From Kineosporia mesophila (GTDB taxonomy: Bacteria > Actinomycetota > Actinomycetes > Actinomycetales > Kineosporiaceae): a DNA stretch of 64,000 nt. The DNA lies in assembly GCF_021129235.1 (NCBI RefSeq), contig NZ_JAJOMA010000011.1:186001-250000 (forward strand), in the 5' to 3' direction. A program made the position numbers and the translations under genes. Every line of letters begins with the position of its first letter. The stretch's first letter is position 1. Below the pieces are notes generated by a model. The model saw nothing but the letters and a program-made list of their open reading frames with translations, ran no database searches and was not told the DNA's origin. Shown here piece after piece: positions 1-9,256 of the stretch.

Positions 1-164
1 TGGTGGCCTCGGTGCTCGGTCTCGGCCACGGCCTGGGGCTGCTCGTGGTCGCCGAGGGCGTGGAAGATGCCGACACGCTGGGCGTTCTGCAGCGCATGGG
101 GTGTGACGAGTACCAGGGCTTCATCGACGGTGAACCTGGTGCCCTCGCGGACGTGCTGAATTGA
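1..164 (+). CDS. EAL-domain protein, C-terminal fragment (5' end outside window)
   Basis: The frame is open from base 3 to a TGA at 162-164. The last 53 residues contain VVAEGVED followed by a Leu-rich helix and MGCDEYQGF, which is the end of an EAL cyclic-di-GMP phosphodiesterase domain: the conserved Glu of AEGVE and the Gln/Gly/Phe of the last barrel strand. Only the end is visible, so partner domains (GGDEF, PAS, GAF) and activity cannot be judged. It lies upstream of the malic enzyme on the same strand. The TTG at 161 overlapping this stop is a possible but unlikely malic enzyme start. Confidence 0.75.
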   Translation, partial: VASVLGLGHGLGLLVVAEGVEDADTLGVLQRMGCDEYQGFIDGEPGALADVLN

Positions 165-256
165 GTTCATGGTCGAAGGGGCCGACGGCACCGAAACCGG
201 CCCCGACTTCTCCCGCGATGGTCACCGGCACACCACGGTTGGACCACAATGGGCGC

Positions 257-1651
257 ATGCCGAGCGCACCCAGTGTTTCCTCCTCCATCACGGTCCGGCT
301 GGAACTGCCGGCCCGGTCCACCGCGGTCAGTGAACTCACCCACGCGATCGAGCACGCCGGCGCGATCGTCACGGCGCTCGACGTGACGGCGTCCGGTGTG
401 GACCGGCTTCAGGTCGACGTCACCTGCGCCACGCGCGGCGGCGACCACGTGCCCGAGGTGATCGCCTCACTGCGCTCGCTGTCCGGTGTCACCATCGGCA
501 AGGTCTCCGACCGGACCTTCCTGATGCACCTGGGCGGCAAGTTGCGCATCGAGTCCAAGGTGCCGATCCGCAACCGTGACGACCTCTCCCTGATCTACAC
601 CCCCGGGGTGGCCCGGGTCTGCCAGGCGATCGCCGAGAACCCCGAGGACGCACGCCGTCTGACCATCAAGCGCAACACCGTCGCGGTGGTCACCGACGGG
701 TCCGCGGTACTCGGCCTGGGCAATCTCGGCCCGCTCGCCGCGATGCCCGTGATGGAGGGAAAGGCGGCGCTGTTCAAGCGTTTCGCCGACATCGACGCGT
801 TCCCGATCTGCCTCGACACGCAGGATGTCGACGAGATCGTCGAGACCGTCATCCGGATCGCCCCGGTGTTCGCCGGCATCAACCTGGAAGACATCAGCGC
901 CCCGCGCTGCTTCCAGGTCGAGGAGCGCCTGCGCGAGGCCCTGGACATCCCGGTCTTCCACGACGACCAGCACGGCACCGCGATCGTCACCCTGGCCGCG
1001 CTGACCAATGCGCTCAAGGTGGTGCACAAGGAGATCTCCCAGGTCCGCATCGTGATGTCGGGCGCGGGGGCGGCCGGCACCGCGATCCTCAAGCTCCTGC
1101 TCGCCGCGGGCGCGCAGGACGTGGTGGTCTGCGACATCGAGGGTGTCGTGCACCCGGCCCGCACCGGTCTGCCGGAGAGCCTGCACTGGACCGCGAAGAA
1201 CACCAACCCGCGCGGCATCACCGGTTCACTGAAAGAGGCGCTCGCCGGTTCCGACGTCTTCGTCGGGGTCTCCGCGCCGGGCATCCTCACCGGTGACGAC
1301 ATCGCCACGATGGCCACCGACGCGGTGGTGTTCGCGATGGCGAACCCGGTGCCCGAGGTCGACCCGCTGGAGGCGTCGCAGCACGCCACCGTGGTCGCCA
1401 CCGGCCGCAGCGACTTCGCCAACCAGATCAACAACGTCCTGGCGTTCCCCGGCGTCTTCCGCGGCCTGCTCGACGCCCAGTCCAAAGTCATCACCACCGA
1501 CCTGCTCCTGGCCGCGGCCCGGGCCCTGGCCGGGGTGGTCACCGACTCCGAGCGCAACGCGGCGTACATCGTTCCCAGCGTGTTCCACCCGGACGTCAGC
1601 GCCGTGGTCGCGGCCGCCGTCCACGAGGCGGCGGTGGCCGTCCAGGCGTGA
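257..1651 (+). CDS. NAD-dependent malic enzyme with N-terminal ACT-like domain
   Basis: Oxidative decarboxylation of malate to pyruvate in the cytoplasm. Residues 1-85 form an ACT-like regulatory domain, followed by the malic enzyme N-terminal domain ([33 protein letters not shown]; the metal-binding EDI and HDDQHGTA segments) and a Rossmann NAD domain ([14 protein letters not shown]). The end has the family motif [15 protein letters not shown]. The ATG at 257 gives 464 residues, the usual size for the ACT-malic enzyme form. The frame is open back to a TTG at 161, but that leader is low-complexity and overlaps the previous gene. A VanZ-like gene follows with a GTGA overlap. Confidence 0.93.
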   Translation: MPSAPSVSSSITVRLELPARSTAVSELTHAIEHAGAIVTALDVTASGVDRLQVDVTCATRGGDHVPEVIASLRSLSGVTIGKVSDRTFLMHLGGKLRIESKVPIRNRDDLSLIYTPGVARVCQAIAENPEDARRLTIKRNTVAVVTDGSAVLGLGNLGPLAAMPVMEGKAALFKRFADIDAFPICLDTQDVDEIVETVIRIAPVFAGINLEDISAPRCFQVEERLREALDIPVFHDDQHGTAIVTLAALTNALKVVHKEISQVRIVMSGAGAAGTAILKLLLAAGAQDVVVCDIEGVVHPARTGLPESLHWTAKNTNPRGITGSLKEALAGSDVFVGVSAPGILTGDDIATMATDAVVFAMANPVPEVDPLEASQHATVVATGRSDFANQINNVLAFPGVFRGLLDAQSKVITTDLLLAAARALAGVVTDSERNAAYIVPSVFHPDVSAVVAAAVHEAAVAVQA

Positions 1652-2031
1652 GCACCGATTCTTTACGGACGACGTCGGCACCGGACCCGGTCGGGTCCGG
1701 GTTCGGTGCTGCGTCGCCCTGGCGACGGACCGTCCTCGTCCTGACTCTCGTCCTTCATCTGATCGTGCTCTACGCCCCGCGGGCCCCGGGCACCGGGGGC
1801 CTGCCCGTCGACAAGGTCGTGCACGCCACGATCTTCGGCGGGCTGCTGTGGGCGGCCGCCCGGGCGAATCTGCGCCTGAGGCCGGTGGCTCTCGCGCTGG
1901 CCGGACACGCGGTGGCGAGTGAGCTGCTCCAGCACTTCGTCCTGCCGAACCGGTCGGGCGATCCGGCCGATGTGGTGGCCGATCTCGTGGGTGTGGTCAT
2001 CGTCACAGCGATTCTGTGGCGCCGTGGCTGA
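1648..2031 (+). CDS. VanZ-like family membrane protein
   Basis: A 127-residue protein whose GTG start overlaps the malic enzyme stop by four bases. It shows the VanZ-like pattern: a first hydrophobic segment, then VDKVVHATIFGGLLWAAA, then ELLQHFVLPNRSGDPADVVADLVGVV, where the Glu/Gln, Arg-Ser-Gly-Asp and Asp residues match the family signature. Three or four membrane helices are expected. The family is named after the teicoplanin resistance accessory protein VanZ, but most chromosomal members have no known role, and nothing nearby suggests glycopeptide resistance. Confidence 0.8.
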   Translation: MSTDSLRTTSAPDPVGSGFGAASPWRRTVLVLTLVLHLIVLYAPRAPGTGGLPVDKVVHATIFGGLLWAAARANLRLRPVALALAGHAVASELLQHFVLPNRSGDPADVVADLVGVVIVTAILWRRG

Positions 2032-2079
2032 CTCTCCCTGTGACTTGGGCTGTCTCCACACGTCCCCGACCCTGATGAT

Positions 2080-2652
2080 GTGCATATGCCCATCCAGACC
2101 CGTCGGCTGAGCGGCAGCCTCCTCGTCGCGAGCCCGACCCTGGAGGACGAGAATTTCCGCCGCACGGTGATCCTCATGCTCGACCACGGCGACGACGGGG
2201 CGCTCGGACTCGTGGTGAACCGGCCCATGGAGGTGGATGTCTCGTCCGTCCTCCCGACCTGGCAGCCTTACACGACCGCGCCGGGGCGGCTCTTCCAGGG
2301 CGGGCCGGTGCAGCTCGACTCGGCCCTCGGCCTGGTCGCGATGCCGGGTCAGGGCACGGAGCCCGTCGGCGTGCGCCTGCTGATCGGCTCGATCGGGCTG
2401 GTCGACCTGGACGCCCCGCCGGAGGTGATCGTGCCCGGTCTGGCCGGGCTGCGGATCTTCGCCGGGTACGCCGGCTGGTCGGCCGGCCAGCTGGAGGCCG
2501 AGATCGCCGACGGCGCCTGGTTCGTCGTCGACTCCGAGCCCCGCGACGCGTTCACCGACCGGCCCGACCGGTTGTGGGGCGAGGTGCTGCGCCGCCAGCG
2601 GGGAGAGCTCGCCCTGGTGTCCACGTACCCGGACGACCCGACGATGAACTAG
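2080..2652 (+). CDS. YqgE/AlgH family protein
   Basis: A 190-residue soluble protein matching the YqgE/AlgH family: GSLLVASPTLEDENFRRTVILMLDHGDDGALGLVVNRP near the start, then FQGGPV and a middle LRIFAGYAGWSAGQLEAEI segment, and WFVVDSEP with LWGEVLRRQ at the end. Length is normal for the family. The biochemical role is not settled. The start is either the GTG at 2080 or the ATG at 2086 two codons later. It is followed by a DUF3039 gene on the same strand. Confidence 0.92.
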   Translation: MHMPIQTRRLSGSLLVASPTLEDENFRRTVILMLDHGDDGALGLVVNRPMEVDVSSVLPTWQPYTTAPGRLFQGGPVQLDSALGLVAMPGQGTEPVGVRLLIGSIGLVDLDAPPEVIVPGLAGLRIFAGYAGWSAGQLEAEIADGAWFVVDSEPRDAFTDRPDRLWGEVLRRQRGELALVSTYPDDPTMN

Positions 2653-2678
2653 GCGAACTAGTCGTAGACTCAGTGGCC

Positions 2679-2984
2679 ATGAGCACGCCTTACCCCGAAC
2701 CCCAGCTGGACCCGATGTCCTCGCCGGACCGCTCGACCACCGGCCTGCTCGAGCGTGAGCACGTCGAGCAGGAGGTCGAGCCCGGCGACCACGAGCGGTT
2801 CGCGCACTACGTGCGCAAGGAGAAGGTGCTGGAGTCGGCCCTCTCCGGGGAGCCGGTCGTCGCGCTCTGCGGCAAGGTCTGGGTCCCGGGTCGCGACCCG
2901 AAGAAGTTCCCGGTCTGCCCCATGTGCAAAGACATCTACGAGGGCCTCAACTCCGGCGGCGGCGACGACGAGGGCGGTAAGTAA
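2679..2984 (+). CDS. DUF3039 domain-containing protein
   Basis: A 101-residue protein. The core HERFAHYVRKEKVLESALSG ... ALCGKVWVPGRDPKKFPVCPMCKDIYEG is the DUF3039 domain. Its Cys residues (LCGK and CPMC) look like a small zinc-binding site, which is inference. The ATG at 2679 was chosen because the upstream in-frame extension is simply the YqgE tail read in another frame. DUF3039 proteins are widespread in Actinobacteria and often sit beside helicases or YqgE, as here, but their function is unknown. Confidence 0.88.
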   Translation: MSTPYPEPQLDPMSSPDRSTTGLLEREHVEQEVEPGDHERFAHYVRKEKVLESALSGEPVVALCGKVWVPGRDPKKFPVCPMCKDIYEGLNSGGGDDEGGK

Positions 2985-3059
2985 CCCCTGAAACAGCCGC
3001 CCCCTTCTGAACCAGGGGCCACGCAACACCCCGAACTACCGGAAACACCCGAGCGGGCA

Positions 3060-4421
3060 ATGGCGTCGGCCCCGCTTTCGTCGTACCTGACCACCCTCGC
3101 GGGCATCGTCACCCTGATCACGCTGATCGCCTTCGAGGCGGTCGCCGTGTCGACGGCGATGCCCGTGCTGACCCGCGAGCTGAACGCGGTGCGGGAGATC
3201 GGTTTCGGCTTCTCCGTCTTCATCGCCGCCCAGCTCGTCGGGGTGGTGCTGAGCGGCAGCTGGTGCGACACCTCCGGCACCCGCCGGCCGGTGACCGCCG
3301 GGCTGGTGCTGTTCGGCGGCGGCCAGCTGATCTGTGGTTTCGCGCCCACCTTCGCGGTTCTCCTGGCCGGGCGGGCCCTGGCCGGGGGTGGCGCGGGCCT
3401 GCTCGTCGTCGCCATGTACGTGGTGATCGCCGACGTCTTCCCGACCCGGCTGCGTCCCCGTGTCTTCTCGCTGACCGCCGGTGCCTGGGTGGTGCCCGGC
3501 ATCGTCGGTCCCGCCCTGGCCGGCTGGCTGGCCGAGGAGGTCACCTGGCGGCTGGTCTTCCTGCTCGTCGTACCGCTGGCCGTGCCCCCGGCCCTGGCCC
3601 TGCTGCCGAAGCTGCGGTCCGGCCCGTCCCACGAGCCCGGTGACCCGTCCGCCCTGACTCCCTCGCAGGTGCGCCGCCGGGCGATCTGCGGCGTGGCCGT
3701 CACGGCCGGGGTGCTCGGGTTGCAGTGGGGGCTGGCGCGTCTGGGGAACGGCGTCGTGGGCGGTGTGGTCGTGGTGCTCGCCCTGCTCCTCGTGGTGGCG
3801 GGGTTCCGCCCCCTGGTTCCCCGCGGCACGCTGCTGCTGCGGCGCGGCCTGCCCACCGTCATCGCCCTGCGGGGCCTGTTCGCCGGGATGTTCTTCGGCG
3901 CCGAGTCGTTCATCCCGCTCATGCTCATCAACCAGCACGGCTTCGCGGCCGGCCAGGCCGGGCTGGTGCTCACCGGCGGCATCGTGGGCTGGACCGCCGG
4001 CTCCTACGTGCAGGCCCGGCCCTGGATGCGACTTCCCCGGCACCTGCTCTTCGTGATCGGAGCCGTGATCATCGCGGCCTCGCTGGTCAGTCTCACCCTG
4101 CTGATCCAGCCCCCGGTCTCGGGCTGGCTGGTGCTGCCGCTGTGGGCCTTCTGCGCCACCGGCATGGGCCTGTCGATCGCCAGCACCGGAGTCCTGACCC
4201 TGAGCTACAGCGAGCCCGGGCAGGAGGGCCGCAACTCCTCGGCCCTGCAGCTGTCCGACGCACTCGGGGCGGCGCTGGGCATCGGGATCACCGGCGCCGC
4301 GTTCGCCGCCTGGCACGATCCGGTCGGGGGCGACGCCCGGCTGTTCACGATCATGTGGCTGTCCGCGGGCGGGTTCGGGGTGCTGGTGGCACTGGCCGGT
4401 TTCCGGGCGAGACCAGCTTGA
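3060..4421 (+). CDS. MFS transporter
   Basis: A 453-residue integral membrane protein with regularly spaced hydrophobic segments across its length. It has the major facilitator loop between helices 2 and 3 (WCDTSGTRRPVTAG) and a helix 4-5 region AGRALAGGGAGLLVVAMYVV followed by DVFPTRLRPR, as in proton-driven drug exporters. The substrate cannot be read from sequence. The first normal start is ATG 3060, 75 bases after the DUF3039 stop. The upstream frame is open from that stop and includes a CTG at 2988, so a slightly longer N-terminus is possible. Confidence 0.87.
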   Translation: MASAPLSSYLTTLAGIVTLITLIAFEAVAVSTAMPVLTRELNAVREIGFGFSVFIAAQLVGVVLSGSWCDTSGTRRPVTAGLVLFGGGQLICGFAPTFAVLLAGRALAGGGAGLLVVAMYVVIADVFPTRLRPRVFSLTAGAWVVPGIVGPALAGWLAEEVTWRLVFLLVVPLAVPPALALLPKLRSGPSHEPGDPSALTPSQVRRRAICGVAVTAGVLGLQWGLARLGNGVVGGVVVVLALLLVVAGFRPLVPRGTLLLRRGLPTVIALRGLFAGMFFGAESFIPLMLINQHGFAAGQAGLVLTGGIVGWTAGSYVQARPWMRLPRHLLFVIGAVIIAASLVSLTLLIQPPVSGWLVLPLWAFCATGMGLSIASTGVLTLSYSEPGQEGRNSSALQLSDALGAALGIGITGAAFAAWHDPVGGDARLFTIMWLSAGGFGVLVALAGFRARPA

Positions 4422-4463
4422 TCCAGGGCATGCTGATCGACAGCCGACATCAAAGGGGGAACC

Positions 4464-4739
4464 ATGGCGGTCATGCCGGTGATGCTGTGTAGCACTGAGT
4501 GGACGGTGGGGCCCGCAGGAAGGACCGGCTGCACAAGCACAGCAGTCACCAGGACCAGGGCGTCGGGTCGTACTGGATCGTCGATCCGGACGAACCCTCC
4601 GTGTTCACTCTGGAACCGCGTGACGGAACCGCGTGACGGGGCCTACGTCGAGACCGGCCGGGCCGCCGGTGACGAGGAACTGGTTCTCACGGTTCCCTTC
4701 CCGATCGCGATCACGTCATCGGCCCTGGTCACGCGCTGA
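4464..4739 (+). pseudogene. Uma2-family (DUF820) endonuclease-like remnant, frameshifted
   Basis: Three collinear pieces in two frames recall the Uma2 family. ATG 4464 begins MAVMPVMLCSTEWTV, an ordinary Uma2 N-terminus. About 4511-4624, in another frame, reads ARRKDRLHKHSSHQDQGV then GSYWIVDPDEPSVFTLEPRDG, with the typical YWIVDP strand. From 4638, back in the first frame, GAYVETGRAAGDEELVLTVPFPI completes the C-terminus. The second break is a 13-base tandem duplication (4612-4624 and 4625-4637); removing one copy restores LEPRDGAYVE. The central catalytic region (roughly 100 codons) is missing between pieces one and two. The intact family is about 190 residues. Confidence 0.75.
4612..4637 (+). 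repeat. 13-bp perfect tandem duplication causing a frameshift
   Basis: GGAACCGCGTGAC occurs twice back to back (4612-4624, 4625-4637), followed by GGGGCC. Since 13 is not a multiple of three, the duplication shifts the reading frame of the Uma2-like gene and creates an early stop. Confidence 0.9.
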
Positions 4740-4934
4740 TTCGTGATCCATCGCACTCGTCCGGCGGCGGTCGTCGCCGTGTCCGCGTCGCGCCCGGGCG
4801 CCCATCAGCAGGTAGCCTCACTGGTCGATGACGCGACCAATCACCAGGGATCACGGGGCCGACGGCGGCACTCCTGATGCGGGAAATCTCCTGGGACACC
4901 GGCAGATCCGCGTGAACGACGAAAGGATGGCGGC

Positions 4935-6803
4935 GTGACCCCCGGCGGTTCCAACGCTCCCTCGCTGTTTGACCCGGTATCCGATCGGCCGGGTCCTCCA
5001 CCTCCACCCCCGCCGGCTCACGTGAACCCGGCGCATGCCAGTTCGTCGGCCGCCTCCCAGCTGCCGCCGGCCTTCCCGGCCCGGGCGCCCTGGGGCACCT
5101 CTTCCAAGCTGCGGGCCTGGCAGCAGGCGGCGCTGGAGAAGTACCTGACCACCAACCCGCGCGACTTCCTCGCGGTGGCCACCCCGGGCGCCGGTAAGAC
5201 CACGTTCGCCCTGCGCATCGCCACCGAGCTGCTGCAGCGGCGCGTCGTGCAGCGGGTCACCGTGGTCTGCCCCACCGAGCACCTGAAGCGGCAGTGGGCC
5301 GACGCGGCGCAGCGGGTGGGTATCCACCTCGACCCGAACTACAGCAATGCCCAGGGAGCCCACGGCGCCTCGTTCGACGGGGTCGCGGTCACCTACGCCC
5401 AGGTCTCGATGAAGCCGCTGCTGCACCGGGCGCGCACCGAGGCCGGCAAGACCCTGGTCATCCTCGACGAGATCCACCACGCCGGCGACGCGCTGTCCTG
5501 GGGTGACGGTGTCAGCGAGGCGTTCGACCCAGCCACTCGCCGGCTGGCCCTGACCGGTACCCCGTTCCGGTCCGACACCAGCCCGATCCCCTTCGTCGAG
5601 TACGAGGAGGACCGGGAGGGCATCCGCCGCTCGCGCGCCGACCATGCCTACGGCTACGCCGAGGCCCTGCGCGACGGCGTCGTGCGCCCGGTCATGTTCC
5701 TGGCCTACTCCGGGGCCATGCGCTGGCGCACCAGCGCCGGTGACGAGGTGGCCGCCCGGCTGGGCGAGCCCCTGACCAAGGACCTGATCGGTCAGGCCTG
5801 GCGCACCGCGCTCAACCCGCAGGGTTCCTGGATCCCCTCGGTGCTCCAGGCGGCCGACAAGCGCCTGACCGAGGTGCGGCGCGGGGTGCCCGACGCCGGC
5901 GCGATGATCATCGCCACCGACCAGGAGACCGCCCGGGCCTACGCCGGCACGCTGAAGGAGATCACCGGCGAGTCGGCGACGATCATCCTCTCCGACGAGG
6001 AGGGTGCCTCGGAGAAGATCGAGGAGTTCTCGGCCGGTAGCGCGCGCTGGATGGTCGCGGTCCGCATGGTCTCCGAGGGCGTCGACGTGCCGCGGCTCGC
6101 GGTCGGTGTCTACGCCACCTCCACCAGCACCCCGCTCTTCTTCGCCCAGGCCATCGGCCGCTTCGTACGGGTGCGCAAGCGGGGTGAGACGGCCTCGGTG
6201 TTCCTCCCCAGCGTGCCGGTGCTGCTCGACCTGGCCGCCCAGATGGAGGTGGAGCGCGACCACGCCCTCGACAAGCCGAAGAAGGACGGCGACGAGGACG
6301 AGAACCCGGAAGAGAGCCTGCTGCTCGAGGCCAACCGGGAGGAGAAGGCGTCCGGCGACCTGGAGAAGACGCCGTTCGAGGCCCTGGAGTCGCAGGCCAC
6401 CTTCGACCGGGTGCTCTACGACAAGCAGGAGTTCGGCACCCACGCCGAGGTCGGCAGCCAGGACGAGGAGGACTTCCTCGGCATCCCCGGTCTGCTGGAG
6501 CCCGACCAGGTCACCACGCTGCTGCGGCAGCGACAGGCCGACCAGCTGGCGCGGAACAAGAACAAGCCGGCGGATGCTCCCGAACAGCCGCAGGAGGTCA
6601 CCGGCCACCGGCAGATCACGGCACTGCGCAAGGAGCTGCACAGCCTCGTCGGCGCCTGGTCACGGCGTACCAGTCAGCCGCACGGCGTGGTGCACTCGAA
6701 CGTGCGCGACGCCTGTGGCGGTCCCGAGGTGGCCAAGGCCAGCGCCGAGCAGCTGCAGGAGCGTATCGCCACGCTGCGGCGCTGGTTCATCGGCCAGAAG
6801 TAG
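4935..6803 (+). CDS. DEAD/DEAH-box superfamily II helicase
   Basis: A 622-residue ATP-dependent nucleic acid helicase or translocase. After a Pro-rich N-terminus (residues 1-50) come a Q-like region LRAWQQAALEKYL, Walker A ATPGAGKTTF (about 82-91), Walker B LDEIHHAGD, motif III LTGTPFRSD, and helicase C-terminal motifs VSEGVDVPRLAVGVYAT and QAIGRFVRVRK. The last 200 residues are charged and carry no motif I know. The GTG at 4935 is preceded by GAAAGGATGG. The DEIHH/AIGRFVR pattern is typical of a conserved actinobacterial group annotated only as DEAD/DEAH helicase. It overlaps the convergent decarboxylase-like gene by 17 bases. Confidence 0.9.
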   Translation: MTPGGSNAPSLFDPVSDRPGPPPPPPPAHVNPAHASSSAASQLPPAFPARAPWGTSSKLRAWQQAALEKYLTTNPRDFLAVATPGAGKTTFALRIATELLQRRVVQRVTVVCPTEHLKRQWADAAQRVGIHLDPNYSNAQGAHGASFDGVAVTYAQVSMKPLLHRARTEAGKTLVILDEIHHAGDALSWGDGVSEAFDPATRRLALTGTPFRSDTSPIPFVEYEEDREGIRRSRADHAYGYAEALRDGVVRPVMFLAYSGAMRWRTSAGDEVAARLGEPLTKDLIGQAWRTALNPQGSWIPSVLQAADKRLTEVRRGVPDAGAMIIATDQETARAYAGTLKEITGESATIILSDEEGASEKIEEFSAGSARWMVAVRMVSEGVDVPRLAVGVYATSTSTPLFFAQAIGRFVRVRKRGETASVFLPSVPVLLDLAAQMEVERDHALDKPKKDGDEDENPEESLLLEANREEKASGDLEKTPFEALESQATFDRVLYDKQEFGTHAEVGSQDEEDFLGIPGLLEPDQVTTLLRQRQADQLARNKNKPADAPEQPQEVTGHRQITALRKELHSLVGAWSRRTSQPHGVVHSNVRDACGGPEVAKASAEQLQERIATLRRWFIGQK

Positions 6804-8304
6804 AAGGCGGGCTGACCACCTGGAACGTGGTCAGCGTCGGGTCCTCGGCGTAGGCGATCCGGCCGCCGTCGTGCGCGACCCGGCGTAGCCCGTCCACGAT
6901 CTCCTGGGTGATCACCTCGCCCGGGGCGAGCACCGGTACGCCGGGTGGGTAGGGAGCGATCAGCTCCGCACTCACCCGGCCGACCGCGTCCTGCGCGTCG
7001 ACGGTCTCGTGCCGGGCGAAGAACGCCTCGCGCGGCACGGCGTCCGTCACGGGCACCGTGCGCCAGGAGGGCGCGAACGCGACCTCGCGGGCGCTGCCGC
7101 GCTCCTCGTCCACTGCTGTGATGATCTCGCTGACCAGTGCATCGACCGCGGGGGCCTCGTCGGCCATCGTCAGCATCGGCACCAGCGTGTCCCGGTCGGC
7201 CATCTCGATGGTGAAACCCGCGGCCCGCAGCCGGGCGTCGACCTTCAGGCCGCAGGCCCCGGTGCCGGGCAGCCGGATCACCAGCTTCGCCGGATCGGTG
7301 CGGTCGCCGGTCACCACCTCGAGACCGGGCACCTCGCGGAGCCTTTCGACGGCGTTCAGTCGCAGGTCGAGCAGATCGCCCAGGAGCCGGTCGCCGTGGT
7401 GCTGGAGCAGGGCCCGGGAGGCATCGATGCTCGCCAGGATCGCCCCGGACGGGCTGGTCGTGTGCCCGGCATCGAAACCCCTTTCCAGTCGCGAGGGATC
7501 GAGCAGGCCCCGGGCGCTGGAAGTGCGCGCGAGCAGCAACGCCGCCTGGTTCATCGCCGGCAGGGTCTTGTGCGCGCTGAGCACCAGGGCGTCGGCGCCG
7601 AGCGCGAGCGCGTGCGGCGGGTACCCGGGATGGAAGCCGAAGTGCGCGGCCCAGGCCCCGTCGACGATCAGCGGTACCCCGGCGGCGTGGGCGGTGGAGG
7701 CCAGGCCGGCGATGTCACCCGTCGTGCCGACGTACGAGGGGTCGCCCACCAGAACGGCTTTCGCCTCCGGATGGGCGGCCAGGGCCTTCGCGACGGCCTC
7801 CACCGGAACCCCGAGCGGCAGGCCGTGCCGCTCGTCGAGCTCGGGGTACACCCAGACCGGCCGCAGCCCGGCCAGGATCAGCCCGGTCAGCATCGAGCGG
7901 TGCAGCGTGCGGGAGACGATCACGGTGTCGCCCGGGGCGCCGACGGCCAGGGCCACGGCCTGGTTCGCGTGGGTCGAGCCGCCGACCGAGAACCGGCACC
8001 AGTCCACACCCCACAACGCCGCCGCCCGCTGCTCGGCCGCGGCCAGCAGGCCCCCGCTCAGCTGCACCGTGTCGAGCCCGGCGTAGAGCGGCAGATCGCC
8101 GTCCACCAGGGGGCCGGTCAGCCGGCTGCTCTGCTTGTGCCCGGGAATGCTGAAGAACTGGGTGCGCCCCGACCGCACGCCGGCGGACAGGCGCAGCCAG
8201 GCGGCGAAGAGTGGGGCGTCGCCGGCGAGGCCGAGCGGGTCGAAGCTGGTCACGAAGGTGGAGTGTGCCGCCCGCGGATCGGGTGTGTCACGCGGGCGGC
8301 CCAC
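6787..8304 (-). CDS. PLP-dependent Orn/Lys/Arg decarboxylase family protein
   Basis: A 505-residue fold-type I pyridoxal phosphate enzyme. Residues 40-60 carry FFSIPGHKQS, the family N-terminal signature. The PLP lysine lies in LVLSAHKTLPAMNQAALL, with VDGAWAAHFGFHP before it as the Asp/His region. The C-terminal domain includes GVPVLAPGEVITQEIVDGL, the substrate-cap sequence of arginine/lysine/ornithine decarboxylases. The substrate cannot be assigned, although an amino acid decarboxylase making a polyamine precursor is likely. Its 3' end overlaps the helicase. The ORF-start ATG at 8304 is used; a later start is possible because the first 15 residues are not conserved in character. Confidence 0.85.
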   Translation of the reverse strand: MGRPRDTPDPRAAHSTFVTSFDPLGLAGDAPLFAAWLRLSAGVRSGRTQFFSIPGHKQSSRLTGPLVDGDLPLYAGLDTVQLSGGLLAAAEQRAAALWGVDWCRFSVGGSTHANQAVALAVGAPGDTVIVSRTLHRSMLTGLILAGLRPVWVYPELDERHGLPLGVPVEAVAKALAAHPEAKAVLVGDPSYVGTTGDIAGLASTAHAAGVPLIVDGAWAAHFGFHPGYPPHALALGADALVLSAHKTLPAMNQAALLLARTSSARGLLDPSRLERGFDAGHTTSPSGAILASIDASRALLQHHGDRLLGDLLDLRLNAVERLREVPGLEVVTGDRTDPAKLVIRLPGTGACGLKVDARLRAAGFTIEMADRDTLVPMLTMADEAPAVDALVSEIITAVDEERGSAREVAFAPSWRTVPVTDAVPREAFFARHETVDAQDAVGRVSAELIAPYPPGVPVLAPGEVITQEIVDGLRRVAHDGGRIAYAEDPTLTTFQVVSPPSTSGR

Positions 8305-8398
8305 TTCTGTCGTCTCTGCGGTGACGGGCGGTCCGGAGTCTCTTGACGGGGAGATACGTCCGGAACCACACCCAGGGGGCGATTCGGAGAAGCTGCGG

Positions 8399-9187
8399 TC
8401 ACGAGGACGCGTGGTGGATGAACGGCACCGTGGTGGCCACCTCGTGAAAGCCCATGCGCTGCAGAATGGGCCGGCTCATGGCGGCGGCGTCGACCCGCAG
8501 GTACCGGTAACCGAGGTCGAGGGCCAGCCGCGCGCGGTGGCTCACCAGCGCGCGGAACAGGCCGCGGCCGCGCCGTCCGGGCAGGGTGCTGCCGCCCCAG
8601 ATGCTGGCGAAATCCGTTCCGTGGTGGAAGTTCACGCGTCCGGTGGAGACCGCGCGGTCACCGTCCATCACGACCAGGCCGACCACGCTCGGCACCTCGT
8701 CGCCGGCGGTCGCCTCGATCTGGCGCAGCAGGGCGTCGCCCCAGGCCTGGTGGTCGCCACCGAAGACCTCGTTGTGCACCGTCACCATCCGGGCGATCCC
8801 GGCGGCATCGGTGACCGGCTCGATCCGGAAGCCCTCGGGCGGTCCGACCAGCTCGAGCTCGTGCAGGTCGGCGACCATCAGGGTCTCGGGGTCCGCGTCC
8901 TGGAGACCCGCGGCCCGCAGCCGGTCCGGCAGGTCGGCCGGGGTGTCGTAGGAGTAGTACTTCCACTCCCAGTCGAGCCCCAGACCCGACATCCTCTCGA
9001 TCTGGGCGGCGATCACCTCGTCGGCGTCCGCCTCGGTCAGCCGCGACCAGGTGACGGCCGCCCACTCGGGCTTCACGGTGACCAGCACCCGGGGTTCCCG
9101 GCCGGGCTCGGGGTTGTCGGCGCCTTCACCCTCACCGGTGCGGCGCTGTTGTTCGTCGAAAGCGGCAAGAACCGCAGCAGTGTTCAT
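8399..9187 (-). CDS. GNAT family N-acetyltransferase
   Basis: A 262-residue protein whose C-terminal half is a GNAT fold: VVGLVVMDGDRAVSTGRVNFH forms the central strands, and the acetyl-CoA loop is in TLPGRRGRGLFRALVSHRA, close to the R/Q-x-x-G-x-G/A pattern. LGYRYLRVDAAAMSRPILQRMGFHEV is the usual final strand-helix. The N-terminal half is a less conserved, possibly degenerate second GNAT-like unit. The acceptor substrate is unknown. It lies 94 bases downstream of the decarboxylase-like gene start, on the same strand. Confidence 0.85.
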   Translation of the reverse strand: MNTAAVLAAFDEQQRRTGEGEGADNPEPGREPRVLVTVKPEWAAVTWSRLTEADADEVIAAQIERMSGLGLDWEWKYYSYDTPADLPDRLRAAGLQDADPETLMVADLHELELVGPPEGFRIEPVTDAAGIARMVTVHNEVFGGDHQAWGDALLRQIEATAGDEVPSVVGLVVMDGDRAVSTGRVNFHHGTDFASIWGGSTLPGRRGRGLFRALVSHRARLALDLGYRYLRVDAAAMSRPILQRMGFHEVATTVPFIHHASS

Positions 9188-9256
9188 CGCCGCACACTTT
9201 CGGCTCCCCGGACCCCCGCGGGCAACCCATTTTCCGTTCCTGCGACAGGGTCGCTC

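Noticed and set aside
2985-3060. Possible CTG start at 2988 for the MFS transporter, in frame with the upstream DUF3039 stop
   Set aside because: The frame from 2988 would encode a Pro/Glu-rich tail, but ATG 3060 already gives a normal transporter start, so no need for CTG is evident.
7009-8346. Long forward-strand open frame opposite the decarboxylase gene
   Set aside because: It is a shadow of the reverse-strand PLP gene; the translation is Gly/Arg-rich without motifs.
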